From contig NC_092631.1 in NCBI RefSeq assembly GCF_039555335.1, positions 4,493,501-4,557,500 of the forward strand: a stretch of DNA of 64,000 nt, read 5' to 3'. The position numbers and the translations under genes were made by a program. The stretch is from Amphiura filiformis (taxonomy: Eukaryota > Echinodermata > Ophiuroidea > Amphilepidida > Amphiuridae). Position 1 is the first letter of the stretch, and every line of letters begins with the position of its first letter. The notes beneath the pieces were generated by a model. That model did not search any database. It had not been told where the DNA came from and saw only the letters and a program-made list of their open reading frames with translations. Shown here in pieces: positions 31,542 to 43,177 of this stretch.

Positions 31542-32546
31542 TTATATACCTAAATTCATAGATACCAGGAGTTTGTTGGACATAGTCTCCTTCACGTACC
31601 TGTCCTTAGAGGAATCTGACTTCCAACGTCCATGACGTTTAAACAACCTGTCAGGTACTCCGAAGGCTGCAGCTGCCGATGCACCCCCGGCACGCAAACT
31701 GTGCACTCCGAACTTGCTAGCATCTAAACCAATCTCTCCCAATGCCTCCTTGAGTATCTCTCTACACCTTGAGTAAGATAATTTTCTAGAACGTACAACA
31801 TATTTGTTTTGAGATTTGAGCATAGTAATTGATGTGAATAGATATTGAGATATATCTAAACCGATAAAACCTGCGCACTCCATATATCTCCTAAGCATAG
31901 CAACTGGGCATGTACTCTTACCGGTCGCACCAATTATGACCCATGCTCCCTCTCTAAGTTGATCCGTCTTACTCTTTTCTATAAAGATTTTTACATGTGA
32001 ATCACACAACTCTAAGTCGCAAACCTTAATATTCGACAATTCATCATATCGCAGAAAACCTGCGTATGCTACAAGCATCATGGTACACAATCTCAAATCC
32101 TTTAAATTATCTTGATTAAACTTATCAATAATAGAACGTAAATTGTCTGCTGTAATAGGCTCCTTTCTATTATCAGCTGGCTTTGCCAACAAGCGTTTCA
32201 GACCATCCATTAACAGCTGTAAAAAACGCGTTTCACATGGATTATTCATACATGTCTTTAGACAGCAATTAAAATGCCATTTAATTGCGAAAAATGCCGT
32301 TTCAATCCTGCTATAAGGAGCATTGTCGTTGAACATATGAATAAAATACCTTGCGATATCCTCGTGTACAGCTTCTTTAGAGTTAACTTTATTCAGTCTA
32401 CACCAGACTTCCCAAGTTGCAATGGCATGCTTATACTTCTTGACTGTGCTCTCAGCCCTCGAAGCATCCATAACGTGAGCTATTGTATTTCGGAATGCAT
32501 TCTCTCTGAAAATAAAAAATAGGAAAACACACATCCGTCCATCCAT
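31542..32546 (-). CDS. Ngaro-type element: tyrosine recombinase
   Basis: A long open frame encodes a phage-integrase-like tyrosine recombinase, with the C-terminal HSLRAGG and HGRW segments followed by the catalytic Tyr region. In this family the enzyme integrates a circular DNA copy. It is the 3'-most ORF of the element. An intron-like start or a different initiation site is possible, since the first residues are hydrophobic and unlike relatives. Confidence 0.85.
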   Translation of the reverse strand: MDGRMCVFLFFIFRENAFRNTIAHVMDASRAESTVKKYKHAIATWEVWCRLNKVNSKEAVHEDIARYFIHMFNDNAPYSRIETAFFAIKWHFNCCLKTCMNNPCETRFLQLLMDGLKRLLAKPADNRKEPITADNLRSIIDKFNQDNLKDLRLCTMMLVAYAGFLRYDELSNIKVCDLELCDSHVKIFIEKSKTDQLREGAWVIIGATGKSTCPVAMLRRYMECAGFIGLDISQYLFTSITMLKSQNKYVVRSRKLSYSRCREILKEALGEIGLDASKFGVHSLRAGGASAAAAFGVPDRLFKRHGRWKSDSSKDRYVKETMSNKLLVSMNLGI

Positions 32547-32639
32547 CCAATATTTATCTTATTACTGGTATATCCATTACCAAATTCATTTCTTGCATAT
32601 ATTCATATAATATTATACTAGGCCTATGCCTACATAATT

Positions 32640-32985
32640 CCAGTGAATATTAATTCCGGAGAGAAAAATCTGACATCAGTTCCAGTGAACTATAATGCAT
32701 TAAACAAAAACGCTCGTATATACATAAAGCCCCGTGATCGTGAACCATTAAAGCTCCAGTGAGTTATATAACAGGCATACTAAATTCCAGTGAATTTAAA
32801 TTCTGATGAATTAAACATCCAACTTCTGCTCCAGTGAGCTATCGTATGTATTCACATAAAAGCTCCCGTGAGCTATATAATATCTGGCTCCAGTGAGCTA
32901 TTTCTTAGCTCCAGTGAGCTATATCCCAGCTCCAATGAGCTATATAATTATCTTAGCTCCAGTGAGCATAATATCCCATAAACTT
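32640..32985. repeat. Short tandem motif CCAGTGAGCTAT between two element ORFs
   Basis: About ten diverged copies of GCTCCAGTGAGCTATAT separate the reverse transcriptase and recombinase ORFs of the Ngaro-type element. Confidence 0.8.
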
Positions 32986-32990
32986 CAGGA

Positions 32991-35015
32991 TTACCTTCTT
33001 CCGTCCAATCTTACACAAATTACTTCACTAGTGAATTCTGCTGAGCCAAATATAGATTTCTTATTTCTACCTTGAACAAATATAAAAGCGGGGTCAGAAA
33101 ACCTGATCACTTTTACAGCTATTTTGGCAAACTCACTATCCTTAGAGAACAGGACAGGCCAGAACGGTGCCGATGGCCAGTGGGGAATAACAAGCGATGC
33201 TTGTGCTTTACAAACTTTCACATGTTTAACAGCTTGACCAACAAGAGATATAGGTGGGACCAACCAATTGTTCTCCCCTGCCCATGAAATTGCAAAAGCG
33301 TCTACCTGGCTAGTGTTGTGACACCAGAATTTTGAATTAAACGACCTTAACTTCGCATTCTGATTGTCTGCAAAACGGTCAACAGAATGGGGACCCCACA
33401 AAGAATCCATAAAATTAAAGAAACTCTGGGAAACTCCCCAATCATCAAAATCTATCTCCCTGCTTAGAGAATCTGCTAGGGTGTTCTCTTCTCTCGGAAC
33501 CCATTGAACATGGAGATCTATGTTCTCCTCTCTGCAAAAAGATGCTATATCAATACTTAATGTATGCAGATCCAATTTCATGCTTCCTTTCTTGATCACA
33601 GCTGCAACACCCATATTATCTGAGAAAACTTTCACACACTTGCCTTGTAATCTAGGAACAAACGCTCTCAGCGCTAAATCCACGCCTTTCAATTCCCTCC
33701 ATGTGGAGCTCTTACCGATTTCTTGTTCCGACCAACTCTGATTAAACATGATTATAATATCATCCTGTCCCCTTGTCCATGCTCCGCAGCCACTGTGGCT
33801 GGCATCTGAATACAGTAATACCTGTGGTAACGAATATTCAAACACATATCTGTTATTCATTTTTCTTAGGTTCGTTCTCCAGAAAAACAATTCTTCAATA
33901 ATAGGGCTGTCCCCTGGAACCTTGAATATCTTATCCCAGTGTGTCTGATGATCACAAATCGTCATGATCGAGAATCTAGTTCTTAGCTGTGCAACGTGTC
34001 CACATACTGGTATCAGAGATATAATTCTCCCTACAAACTCAGCTAACTGGCGAGCTGTAATATAAGGTAGCTTACCCTTAAGACCATCAATACATGTGAT
34101 GATATTATTCACTCTTCTCTCTATTACTTTCAACAAACCTTTCTCTGTATCCCAGGTAAGTCCCAGCCAATCAATCCTCTGTGATGGCGTCCAGACGGAC
34201 TTCTCTGAATTAGGGACCAATCCAGCTTTCAAAAGATCCTGTTTAACAGAACTAGCAATGATTTCACAAGCACTATATGATGGTGCAGTGCACCAACCGT
34301 CATCTAAATACACTACAATAAAATATCCCTTGTCTCTCCAATGCTTAACCAAAGGTCGAATTATTTTGGTAAAGACTCTAGGTGCCGAAGTTAACCCGAA
34401 GGGTAGGACTCTAAACTCAAAGTACCTTAAACCTGTCCCAAAATCCCACGCAAAACTGAGATATTTACATTGATCTGGATAAATGTCTATGTGGTGATAC
34501 CCAGATTTCAAATCAAATGAAAACATATAATTGTTCTTCTTAAAGTATAATAACGCATCAGACCAGTCTTCGAAATGAATTTTCGTTTTCCAAACGTGAT
34601 TGTTGATATAACGAAGATCTAAAATAAGCCTCTTCTTCCCTGAACTTTGAATAGAAACTGAAAGAGGGTTTATAATGTCAGGCGGTAAAAATAATTCAAC
34701 AACTAAATTCTTCGATAATAAATCATTAACGGCTTCCGAAACAAAATCAGAATTGTCACGAGCTGATTTATTGTTCCTGAAAACTGCTGGCTCAGGAGTA
34801 TTGTAAAACGGGATCACATAACCAAATTCAATAACACGGAGAATGTCAACTGGTGCTCCAATCTCTTTCCAAAATGCGATGTTCGCCTTCATTCTTCCTC
34901 GCACTATAGGTTCAGCATTGCCTTGTTCGTATTCGTAAAAATTGTTCAAAAAGAAATCAAAATCGTACCTAAAATCAGTGTCCCCAGCCGAAAGAACATG
35001 TTGTAATTTCACCAA
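32991..35015 (-). CDS. Ngaro-type element: reverse transcriptase and RNase H
   Basis: The open frame of about 670 codons carries a DIRS/Ngaro-type reverse transcriptase with YLDD at its active site and an RNase H-like region (LLYSDASHSGCGAW). It is followed by a domain typical of this group. No break is evident. The order relative to gag and recombinase is as usual for the family. Confidence 0.9.
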   Translation of the reverse strand: MVKLQHVLSAGDTDFRYDFDFFLNNFYEYEQGNAEPIVRGRMKANIAFWKEIGAPVDILRVIEFGYVIPFYNTPEPAVFRNNKSARDNSDFVSEAVNDLLSKNLVVELFLPPDIINPLSVSIQSSGKKRLILDLRYINNHVWKTKIHFEDWSDALLYFKKNNYMFSFDLKSGYHHIDIYPDQCKYLSFAWDFGTGLRYFEFRVLPFGLTSAPRVFTKIIRPLVKHWRDKGYFIVVYLDDGWCTAPSYSACEIIASSVKQDLLKAGLVPNSEKSVWTPSQRIDWLGLTWDTEKGLLKVIERRVNNIITCIDGLKGKLPYITARQLAEFVGRIISLIPVCGHVAQLRTRFSIMTICDHQTHWDKIFKVPGDSPIIEELFFWRTNLRKMNNRYVFEYSLPQVLLYSDASHSGCGAWTRGQDDIIIMFNQSWSEQEIGKSSTWRELKGVDLALRAFVPRLQGKCVKVFSDNMGVAAVIKKGSMKLDLHTLSIDIASFCREENIDLHVQWVPREENTLADSLSREIDFDDWGVSQSFFNFMDSLWGPHSVDRFADNQNAKLRSFNSKFWCHNTSQVDAFAISWAGENNWLVPPISLVGQAVKHVKVCKAQASLVIPHWPSAPFWPVLFSKDSEFAKIAVKVIRFSDPAFIFVQGRNKKSIFGSAEFTSEVICVRLDGRR

Positions 35016-35638
35016 TCCTCTGTTTGGCCCGGCTGAAAAAAAATATCTGAAGTTGAATGACCCGCTTCTTGACCTGCACTAAGTCCGGGTGAAAAAATAC
35101 CTGCTGTATTTGAAGTCATAGACCCATAAGATGGAGCTATATAAAATGTATAAAAATAAAAATCTATAATAACCAACGCCCGGAACAAACGGCATTTTCG
35201 TTAACTTGTATTACAACACATCCGTATTAAGATTACATAAAAATCATTGATTTCTCTCCACCGAGAAAACAATCATTTAACCACGTCGGTTATTCACCTA
35301 ACCAACCAACTTCGACACAAAAACTCCCAACTCGGGTTTATAGATCGGTTACATAATTATTATTCATTCAACAAAACTAGTCATACGACGTATAAATCAC
35401 AACTTAAACTGCTTAAACCCGCTTACACGGTCCCGTGCATACACGATAAAGAAACAAAAATTCCTATAAAACGATCGTCACTCACGCGTTCAACTATGAC
35501 AACACCGATTGGGCATTTCATTATTATATTATCACGCGTTACACTCGCTCGATTCTTTAATTCACAATACACGAAACATTAAACAACTACCATCCACCAA
35601 ATTTATAAAATATGTGCCTACCTGCACATTGATCAGCT

Positions 35639-36400
35639 TCACTGGCCTTGTTTGTAATCTGGCTTGAATTGTCTAATTGCTTGACAATTATACTGCCAGT
35701 GCCCCTTTTCTCCACACCTGAAACATTGGTCAGTAGGTTTGGGAACTCCCCTCCTTGTAGTATTAAAGGTGACACCGCTTCCTGAATACGGGTATCTATT
35801 CTGTTGCAAATAGCCACGAAAATTACTATGAGGATTGGGATAAGTCTCATGACGACGGCTCTGAGGGTATGGGGCATTCCTACGGAATTGACCTTTCTTA
35901 GGCTTTCTTTCTTTTGCTGACGCGGCTCTGACAGCCGCCTTGATTCTCTTTTCATCATCTGAATTATCTGCTAACTCCTCCGCCTTATATTCATCTACTA
36001 CCTTCCAACTTTCGTTCTTATCAGCCAATTTTATATGCTTGTTTCTGGTTTTAATATCTTCTAGACCAGCCCTCAGCTCTGCTTTAGCGAAGGAAATATC
36101 ACCTTTCTCTAACTTTTCCAACGCCCTGTCTATTCTTTCTTTAACCTGGACGTTGAATTCAAACTGAAGCTTGTTACCTCTGAACTTGAAATGTGCCTTG
36201 GCCGACTCTCTCGCTGATTCAAGAACTTGATTTTTAGTTGAACTTAATGCGTCATCTATATACTCTCTGACGCCACCCACTTCAGCTTTAATAATATCAG
36301 AAATACTCGCTAAAGTTAAAACTTGAATAGGTTGTACTTCACCTTGTTCTTGATGAACTTGGCCTGCTACTACTGGAGCTTGTCCTTCTCTGTTCGACAT
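35639..36400 (-). CDS. Ngaro-type element: gag-like protein with zinc knuckle
   Basis: The open frame of about 250 codons is charged and helical in its middle and ends in a CCHC zinc knuckle (CFRCGEKGHWQYNC), as in nucleic-acid-binding gag-like proteins. It is the first ORF of the element, starting about 60 bp inside repeat A1. Confidence 0.85.
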   Translation of the reverse strand: MSNREGQAPVVAGQVHQEQGEVQPIQVLTLASISDIIKAEVGGVREYIDDALSSTKNQVLESARESAKAHFKFRGNKLQFEFNVQVKERIDRALEKLEKGDISFAKAELRAGLEDIKTRNKHIKLADKNESWKVVDEYKAEELADNSDDEKRIKAAVRAASAKERKPKKGQFRRNAPYPQSRRHETYPNPHSNFRGYLQQNRYPYSGSGVTFNTTRRGVPKPTDQCFRCGEKGHWQYNCQAIRQFKPDYKQGQ

Positions 36401-36462
36401 AATCAGACTCGAAAATCCAAAAAATCACACAAAGTTCTAGAAGAACACTATATCCAAATTGA

Positions 36463-36621
36463 AACGGCGTAGCCAGCGACTGAAGTCTGTGATGTGCAAA
36501 CGGTCAATGACTGCTACCTACCAATCTTGCCACTCCCACCCCTCCGATCTCAATAGAATTTCCCGCCATACATTTGCATATGCAAAATACAACTTTCGAC
36601 CAATAGAAAATTAGCATTATT
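36463..36621 (-). repeat. Ngaro-type element, terminal repeat A1
   Basis: This is the 5' end of the element, nearly identical to A2 at 31043-31201. The flanking TTATT is followed by host DNA (GTTTGCAGATAATC). Confidence 0.9.
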
Positions 36622-37185
36622 GTTTGCAGATAATCAGAAATAATACTACCCCTGATTCCAGAAAATTATTTTTGGGGATTGAAAAAATATTGTCCTGTTT
36701 TGACAAATAAGAGATAGCTCAATCCTAATCCTTAAGTTGGATTGGAACTAACTGGCCATGAAAGTCCGTTATAATATTTGGCCAAAATTTGGAAACAAGG
36801 GCAAAAAACGTGTTTTTATGATGTGTTTCGTATGCTGTGTCAATGAAGGGGTAAAGACTTGTACAAAGTCTAATTTAAGTTTTAGCAAACACATGTTCTA
36901 TTCGATTATATAATCATTATTAAGATTTACATACAATAGTAAGATTAAAAGTATTTTTTTCGCTTATACTTTGCTTTATTTATGCTTAGACTTGTGGCAA
37001 GTCTCTGAATTGTGTCACTGCAATTGTAAGAAAATGTGCAAGTTTGCACATTTTTGTCCATTTCCCTCAAATAATTCTCAAAAATATAGGCCCCTACAAA
37101 TTTGATTTTATTGCTACTAAGTTTCAAGTAATGGATTGGATTTGGCTATAGATGTTCATTTGGCAAAACAGGAAAATATCATCAT
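36622..37185. other. Intron DNA, nothing recognised
   Basis: AT-rich sequence after the Ngaro-type element with no exon, repeat or RNA gene that I can support. Confidence 0.5.
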
Positions 37186-37189
37186 CATC

Positions 37190-37440
37190 ATCACAGCAAA
37201 CACCCACCAGCACTGGACCAGTAAAAGGGCCCATTTGCACTGGTCCAGTACTGGACCAGGGTTGGGCCACATAAAGTGAGCGCCAGCACTGGACCAGACC
37301 AAGTCGGTCACAACTGGTCCAATATAGTGTGTCACTTATGGACCACATGATGTCGCCAGAGCTGACCCAACGCTGGCCGGGCTTTCGTGTGGCCCAGCAC
37401 TGGCGCTCACTTTATCTGGTCCACATGGGGTGGGTGACGT
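37190..37440. repeat. Palindromic CTGGACCAG cluster (foldback-like)
   Basis: Many copies of the self-complementary word CTGGACCAG or CTGGTCCAG are packed here. A larger inverted pair, GGGCCACATAAAGTGAGCGC with CCAGCACTGG, is mirrored by CCAGCACTGGCGCTCACTTT at 37393-37425. The same words form a second cluster at 50150-50335, 13 kb downstream in the same intron. Confidence 0.75.
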
Positions 37441-40100
37441 GCTCACACTGGCGAAACAATCAATTAAATACAGTTTTCAGACTAGTCTAGGCCGGGAGTC
37501 TAGGCTAGGCCCGGGGGCTAGGACTATTTGAATTGATGTTTTTAGTGGAAGTGCAACTTTTGCGGGAACTTTGATTTTATTTTCAAATATTGGTGTGTGG
37601 CTACAAATTTGGTACCAAATGAAAGCTAACAGATTAAATTTTATTGTTTATTATTGAAAAGTGAATATAAATATTGTATGAAGGAATATTTTTACAGTGA
37701 TTTTACTATTTTTAGCTCATTTGTGACAATTTAATAGGAATATTTAGGCATGTTTAAATTTCAACTTATACTTCTATCCTATTGGTAGGGAAAAAATCAA
37801 AATAATTTTTCATGTCCCTTTGATTTCTAGACCATCCTCTAGCGCCTACTGATTTACGGACCGGGTCCAGATTTGACCCTCACCATTTTGTACCTGAGCT
37901 TCGCGTATAATTAATTTTGTGAGGTAGGCCTATACAACTTTTAAAGCATTTTATATAATATTTATTCTGTTTTTATTCAGTATAATTTACCTATCATTTC
38001 TTTGGGCCCCGGGTTTGGGCCTAACCAACTGGCTAGGTCTATGCCATGTCGGGCCTCCATATGAATATATTAAATAGTAGGCCAAGGCCAAATAGTAAAT
38101 ACTAGTACTACGTCTATCAAGTAGGTCTTTAAATTAAATAGGCCTAGGCCTATGCATGATACGTTACAACATGTATCAGTAATAGACCTAATAGGGCCTA
38201 TTTTTCTCTCCCTAGGCCTAAGAGCTTCAAACTGATAATAAGCCTATAACTTTCCATAGGCCGTGTAAAATTAATGTTTTGGTTCTCGTCCAGAGGATTT
38301 TCATGAATTGATGAGGCAGGGAGGTTTTTTTTTTTCAATGTAAAATTAGCCCCGGTAATTAGCATGGCTTAGTTTTCGGTCTTTTTAGAGCAAATGAGGA
38401 AGCCCTTTTTTTTCATTTTAATGTGACATTCTGAGGCCGGATAAATCCCTAGATTACCACAAAAATTCTTGGAAGTGATATTTGTTCTCTAATATTAGGC
38501 ATATTTGTAAGCCTATAAAGTTTTCGTAAAGTAGGCTATTCCTAAGTTTTAAAAAAGTTGAAAAATCTACTTTAAAAAAATCTGACAAATCCCGTAAATT
38601 GAGGAGGGAGAGGACGAGAACCAAAATATTTAATATTTATTCAAAATTTCAGAATAGGGTGTTCCTAGGCTAGAGGGTGTTATAGCTTGAGCTATGGCAC
38701 TTGAAACTTGATATCGAGTTTATCGTCCTTTTTTTCAGCTCGTAATGAAGCAACTATTTCATTATTCATTATTTTCAAGGTTTCGTTATACGCGGCCTTT
38801 TATCAATGCTAAGACACTTTTGTTCATTCTATTTGGGTCTCAAATGTCACAAATAGGCCTACACATACCGGTAAACGTTTATAAAAGTATAATTATCTTG
38901 CTTTTTGTTTAAATCAAGTTTTAAAACTCAATGTATTACGAAGTATATCAGTCTTCTTCACTCCAATTTGTAGTAACCTCTCTGTATACATTTGAGGATA
39001 GGGGAAAAAAAATGGGGGGGGGGGGGTTGACTCATTTATACAAAAATAACAATCATGCAGAACATTGAAATAATTATTATTGGCACCAATTTGTTAAAAA
39101 TAGGTCTTTTATATATATAGTATCTCCTATCTTAAATTATAAATATATCATGTCTACCCTGGTATCCCAAAGGTATAGTTGAAATAATTGGATAGAGCAA
39201 GGGTCAAAAATCTGTATATTTTTAATGCTCAAATATTTAGATGAATTCTTCCACTAGTTGTTAAGGTTTTCTATAGTTTTTGAAGGGGTTTAAAATTTTG
39301 CACAACAAATTTTCTTTCTGGTTCGTAGAACAAAAATGAATTATTTTCAGATTTCACATCTCAAATGCGGCACAAAATTCACAACGCGGGCGGCGGACGC
39401 TAAACTCAGAATCAAGTTTCAAGTGCCTTTTCTTATAGGGCGTAACTCCAAAATTTACAGTTAAGTTATTTGTGGTTTCACCGCCTTTGACCGGGAGGGG
39501 GCACTCGAATCCTGAGTCGAATATGAAAGTGACATACCTGTGAGGCGATTATTTGTCAAAAAAGGGGGTCATTCAGTGGCGGCTCCAAGAAAATGTAATG
39601 GGCCATTACGTATGGAAAGGATTAGAATTGCATGAATTGTGTGTCATTGAATAACTTTCTGGGCAAAAATGTGCTACAAAATGTAAAAATTGTACAATTT
39701 GCGCATTTTTATTTGTTTGTCTGAGTGTAAATTTCTATAAAAAAAAAAGGGGGGGTCATTGGGTGTAAGCTGATGACAAAAGGGGGTCATTGGGGTAATT
39801 TTAGCCTTCAATAAATAAATAAATGATAATAATAATAAAATAATAATAAACGCTCGACAACCCCTACTAGAATAGGGTTTTTGGTCTCCTAATGTATATC
39901 GTATTAAACTCCCTGAAGATTACAGATGACAGAGAAATAATGGAGACTCACTCAATGAAGTGCAGATATTTCAAATTTAATTGAAAATTTAAAATCAAAC
40001 AAACTTATATTCCCCCGGCTTGTACTTTCTCAAGTCAAAATCAATTCAAGTTATTTTGAAAATGACAAGTCCCCTCACAAGTTGACTCTTTACAACACAA
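37441..40100. other. Long intron stretch with only repeat traces
   Basis: No exon is visible. A poly-G run lies at about 39016-39028. Around 39490-39805 a partial member of the CCCGGGGGG-type family is present (GACCGGGAGGGGGCACTCG, then AAAGGGGGTCATT repeated). The rest is AT-rich with many AGGCCTA words, but no structure that I can define. Confidence 0.45.
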
Positions 40101-40102
40101 TA

Positions 40103-40292
40103 TCTAGGGACCGTTTTTTTTATTATTTATGAATTATGACCAACTATAAGAAATTTGCACCAAAAATGGTCAAAAAATGCAAAATTTTCAAAAAATCATA
40201 AAAAAGCCTGATTTTCGCCCAAATTTCAAATATTTTTGGTGAAGTTGGTCAAAATTAAAAAAAAATGAAAAAGGTCCCTAGATATTTTTATC
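40103..40292. mobile_element. MITE with AATATCTAGG ends, copy 1
   Basis: AATATCTAGGGACC at the left and GGTCCCTAGATATT at the right form inverted ends. The inner arms (GACCAACTATAAG, GAAGTTGGTC) are also inverted. The core phrase CACCAAAAATGGTCAAAAAA is shared with copy 2 at 41470-41670. Confidence 0.8.
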
Positions 40293-40636
40293 TAGTTTTT
40301 AAAAATTGATAAAAAATTTTTTTTGGCCAAACAATTTTTTGTTACGTGCGCGTTGCACGAAAATATTTGGGCCAAAAAACCTGTTTTGGGGGATTTTCTC
40401 CAAAAATGAGCATTTGGGCCCAAATTGGACCTCACAGCTGAATTCATCAAATCATTTCCATTCTAAAAATGTATACTTTTATATTCTTTAGACTAATAAT
40501 TTAGCAGTTATGAGGCCCGAAAGTTTTCATAATTCCAGGGTTCAGACCAACCTTAAGGATACGATACATGATTTACCGACAAGTGACTCATTTCGGAATG
40601 CGATCATGAATTTTGAAGAAAAAAAAAGTTTCCACA

Positions 40637-40718
40637 GGCCTCGTTGGGACTCGAACCAGCGATTCTAAACTTCCTTCGATTACGCGTCTAGCGCTTTACC
40701 GCTCGGCCACCGTGGCAG
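40637..40718 (-). repeat. tRNA-like sequence, minus strand (SINE head or pseudogene)
   Basis: On the minus strand GGTGGCCGAGCGGTAAAGCG resembles box A of a Ser/Leu-type tRNA, and GGTTCGAGTCCCAACGAGG resembles a good box B and T-arm. The anticodon arm does not pair and the acceptor stem is weak, so I do not call a functional tRNA. Confidence 0.5.
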
Positions 40719-41469
40719 TTGAGCGGAGGAGTGTAATGATAAAAGATAAATCTCATAATGCCATCTTTAGCCTTTTGTTTACTAAAAAAAGACGCGTTTT
40801 GTAAAGATAGATTAGCCGTTTTATACATACATAGCACGAACGTTTGGGAAAGGTTTCAAACAAATATTAAAGACACTGATGTGATGATGAAATTGCGTAA
40901 GTCGGGAATTATCTGCGTCGCAATGTTTTGTTTTGGTTTTAGGAATTTGACCTTAAAATTTACGACTTCATGACATTATCATTCGAAATCAACAAAAGAT
41001 ATTTCAACACTATATGGCCTCATTCTTTCTCTAGAATGTTTTGTACATGTATGTGAAATAGCTTCAACAATGGTTCGCTGCATAATGGTAAAAATAGCCT
41101 TGACCTAAAAAAGGGCGAGAGGTACCATATTTACGGATTCAGGCTAAATTTAAAATTGATATAAAACGTTTGTTTTTTGATCGATTACAAAAATAAATTT
41201 TTGTCGTATAAAGAAATTGTATCTGGCGTGAATTACTCTAGTTTTTATTCCTAGGGCTCTTTGACGTCTTCAAATAATTTTTTTAATGATAGAGTGAATC
41301 CCCTGGCCCTATTATGCACAAAAGATCGAGTCCCCTTAATACTTCCCAGCAAACACAAAACAAAAAACCCAAAATCCCCAAAACAAAAAATCCCCAAAAA
41401 CCTTTTTTTTTGGCCCACTTCTTTTTCGTAAATCGTATTAAAAACTGTTTTTTGTATTAATTTTTTAAA

Positions 41470-41670
41470 ATAAAATATCTAGGAGCCATTTTTTCATTTT
41501 TTTGAATTTCGACCAACTTTGAGAAATTTGCACCAAAAATGGTCAAAAAATGCTGAATTTTCAAAAATATCATAAAAAGCCTGATTTTCACCTAAATTTC
41601 AAATATTTTTGGTGAAGTTGGTCAAAATTCAAAAAAATGAAAAAAAAAGGCTCCTAGATATTTTTATTTA
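41470..41670. mobile_element. MITE with AATATCTAGG ends, copy 2
   Basis: AATATCTAGGAGCC and GGCTCCTAGATATT are the inverted ends. The interior is closely similar to 40103-40292. Two copies 1.3 kb apart suggest local insertion or segmental duplication. Confidence 0.8.
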
Positions 41671-41728
41671 GTTTATAAAAAAAAATAAATAAAAAAAAAA
41701 ATTGGCCCATGAATTTTTTTTTTACGTT

Positions 41729-42301
41729 TAAGGGAATGGGTATGAACGTTTGGACAGTATTTATTGTGGGACATTAGAGCACATCGGACATACATGTATC
41801 GAATGGTATTCTGAATACGAAGAATGTCCTTCTGTTATCAAATAATTTTGATTTTTGAAATTCGCAATGAAATACACATTTTATGGCAAATAATTAAAAA
41901 TTGATATTGTTGACATTTAACAGTACTTGAAGTGTATGTAGGTGGGATGAAAGGCCGACGATCAATTGAAAATTTTGACCTTTCGTATTGAAGATATGGA
42001 TTTTTTTCCAAAACACCAAAAAAAAATAGCTTTTTCTCCCAGCTACATACACTTAAAGAATATATTATTAGATTTATAAAATTTACTTCGAGGACTGTTA
42101 TTATATCAAAAATGTGAAAAATATCAAATTTTAATAATTTGTCATAAAATGTGTATTATATCGTGAATTTCAAAAATGAAAATTATTTGATATCAGAAAG
42201 ACATTCTTCGTATTCAGAATGCAATTTGATATGTCTGATGTGCTCTCATGTCCCACAAAAAATACTGTCGAAACGCTCAAAACGCTCATTCCAGATCCTT
42301 A
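41729..42301. mobile_element. Long-TIR hairpin MITE, ~570 bp
   Basis: Left arm (GGGACATTAGAGCACATCGG, TCTGAATACGAAGAATGTCC) and right arm (GGACATTCTT-type complement near 42190-42300) are inverted for about 180 bp or more. Little unique sequence lies in between. A half copy is present at 1466-1575. No coding capacity is present. Confidence 0.85.
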
Positions 42302-42340
42302 ACGATCTGGCCATAGCCATGAAGATCTGACCATAGCCAT

Positions 42341-42680
42341 GCAGATGGTGCCCACCTGGACTAGCTTTAAACTAGTCAGTACTGCTGGACTAACAAGGAT
42401 GACTAACCTATCTTAGTCCAGCTTGACTAGCTTTTGCTTAGTCGCTTGACTAGTTTGATGTTAGTCCAGCACGCTGGACTAGTTAAGGTTAGTCACTCGA
42501 CTAGTTATTGACTTAAGTTAGCCCAACTGGTGCCCATCTGGACTAACATAGCGCTAGTCAAGCCAGCTGGACTAATGTAACATTAGTCCAGCTGGCTTGA
42601 CTAACATGCTCAAACTAGTCGATCCGACATGACTAACCTCAAGCTAGTCCAGCCTGCCGGACAACCCTAATTTAACCATA
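42341..42680. repeat. Palindromic CTGGACTAG / CTAGTCCAG cluster, left
   Basis: The words GGACTAG, CTAGTC and TTAGTCCAGC recur about fifteen times in both orientations, making a self-complementary array. A related array lies at 46323-46445. The two may be the arms of one foldback element of about 4.1 kb that contains several other insertions. Confidence 0.7.
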
Positions 42681-43177
42681 CATGCAGTTGCAGATTGGAT
42701 AGTCTGTAAAGGGTTATACAGTTGGAAGGTAAATGAGTTTGTCACTCATATTCACAATAATGTAGTCACACAATCAAAAGTTTTGATGGATCCATTTTGC
42801 ATGTGCATCAAATCATAAATCAGAAAAGTTTCATGTGCATGATTCAGATAAATCCATCTTTGACAGGCAAAAATCACATGACTTTTTTGTGTAACAGCTT
42901 AACTCGTTATTTTGCACAGCTGATGTATGCAGGATATACAGCATTTTTTTTCTTTTTGAGTTGGAATTGTTGGAAGTCTATTCCTACCACAGTTGGGTCA
43001 CATTTCAGCAGCACCTGAAAGCAAATTATGCAAAAAGTTACTGTTAGTTAAACTTCAATTAGCAAAATGAATATTCCGCTTTCACATCTGGCGGTTTTCT
43101 GAAAAAAGTACCAGTGAAAAATTCGAAATTCAGGATCATCAAAATAATTTACTTTATTTACAGTTTAATACATAGTG

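Larger units (their letters stand above)
30635..36621 (-). mobile_element. Ngaro-type tyrosine-recombinase retroelement, whole-looking
   Basis: This element of about 6.0 kb lies antisense to the host gene. Its parts from 5' to 3' are a gag-like ORF with a zinc knuckle, a reverse transcriptase-RNase H ORF and a tyrosine recombinase ORF. The ends are split direct repeats: a ~159-bp repeat A at 36463-36621 and 31043-31201, and a 144-bp repeat B at 31197-31340 and 30635-30778. TTATT is shared at the A-B junction and at both outer borders, as expected for integration by recombination without a target duplication. The repeat copies are almost identical and the three ORFs show no obvious break, so insertion is probably recent. 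It is treated here as a resident genomic element. Confidence 0.9.

Noticed and set aside
40637-40718. A functional Ser/Leu-type tRNA gene on the minus strand
   Set aside because: The T-arm is good but the anticodon arm and acceptor stem do not pair.
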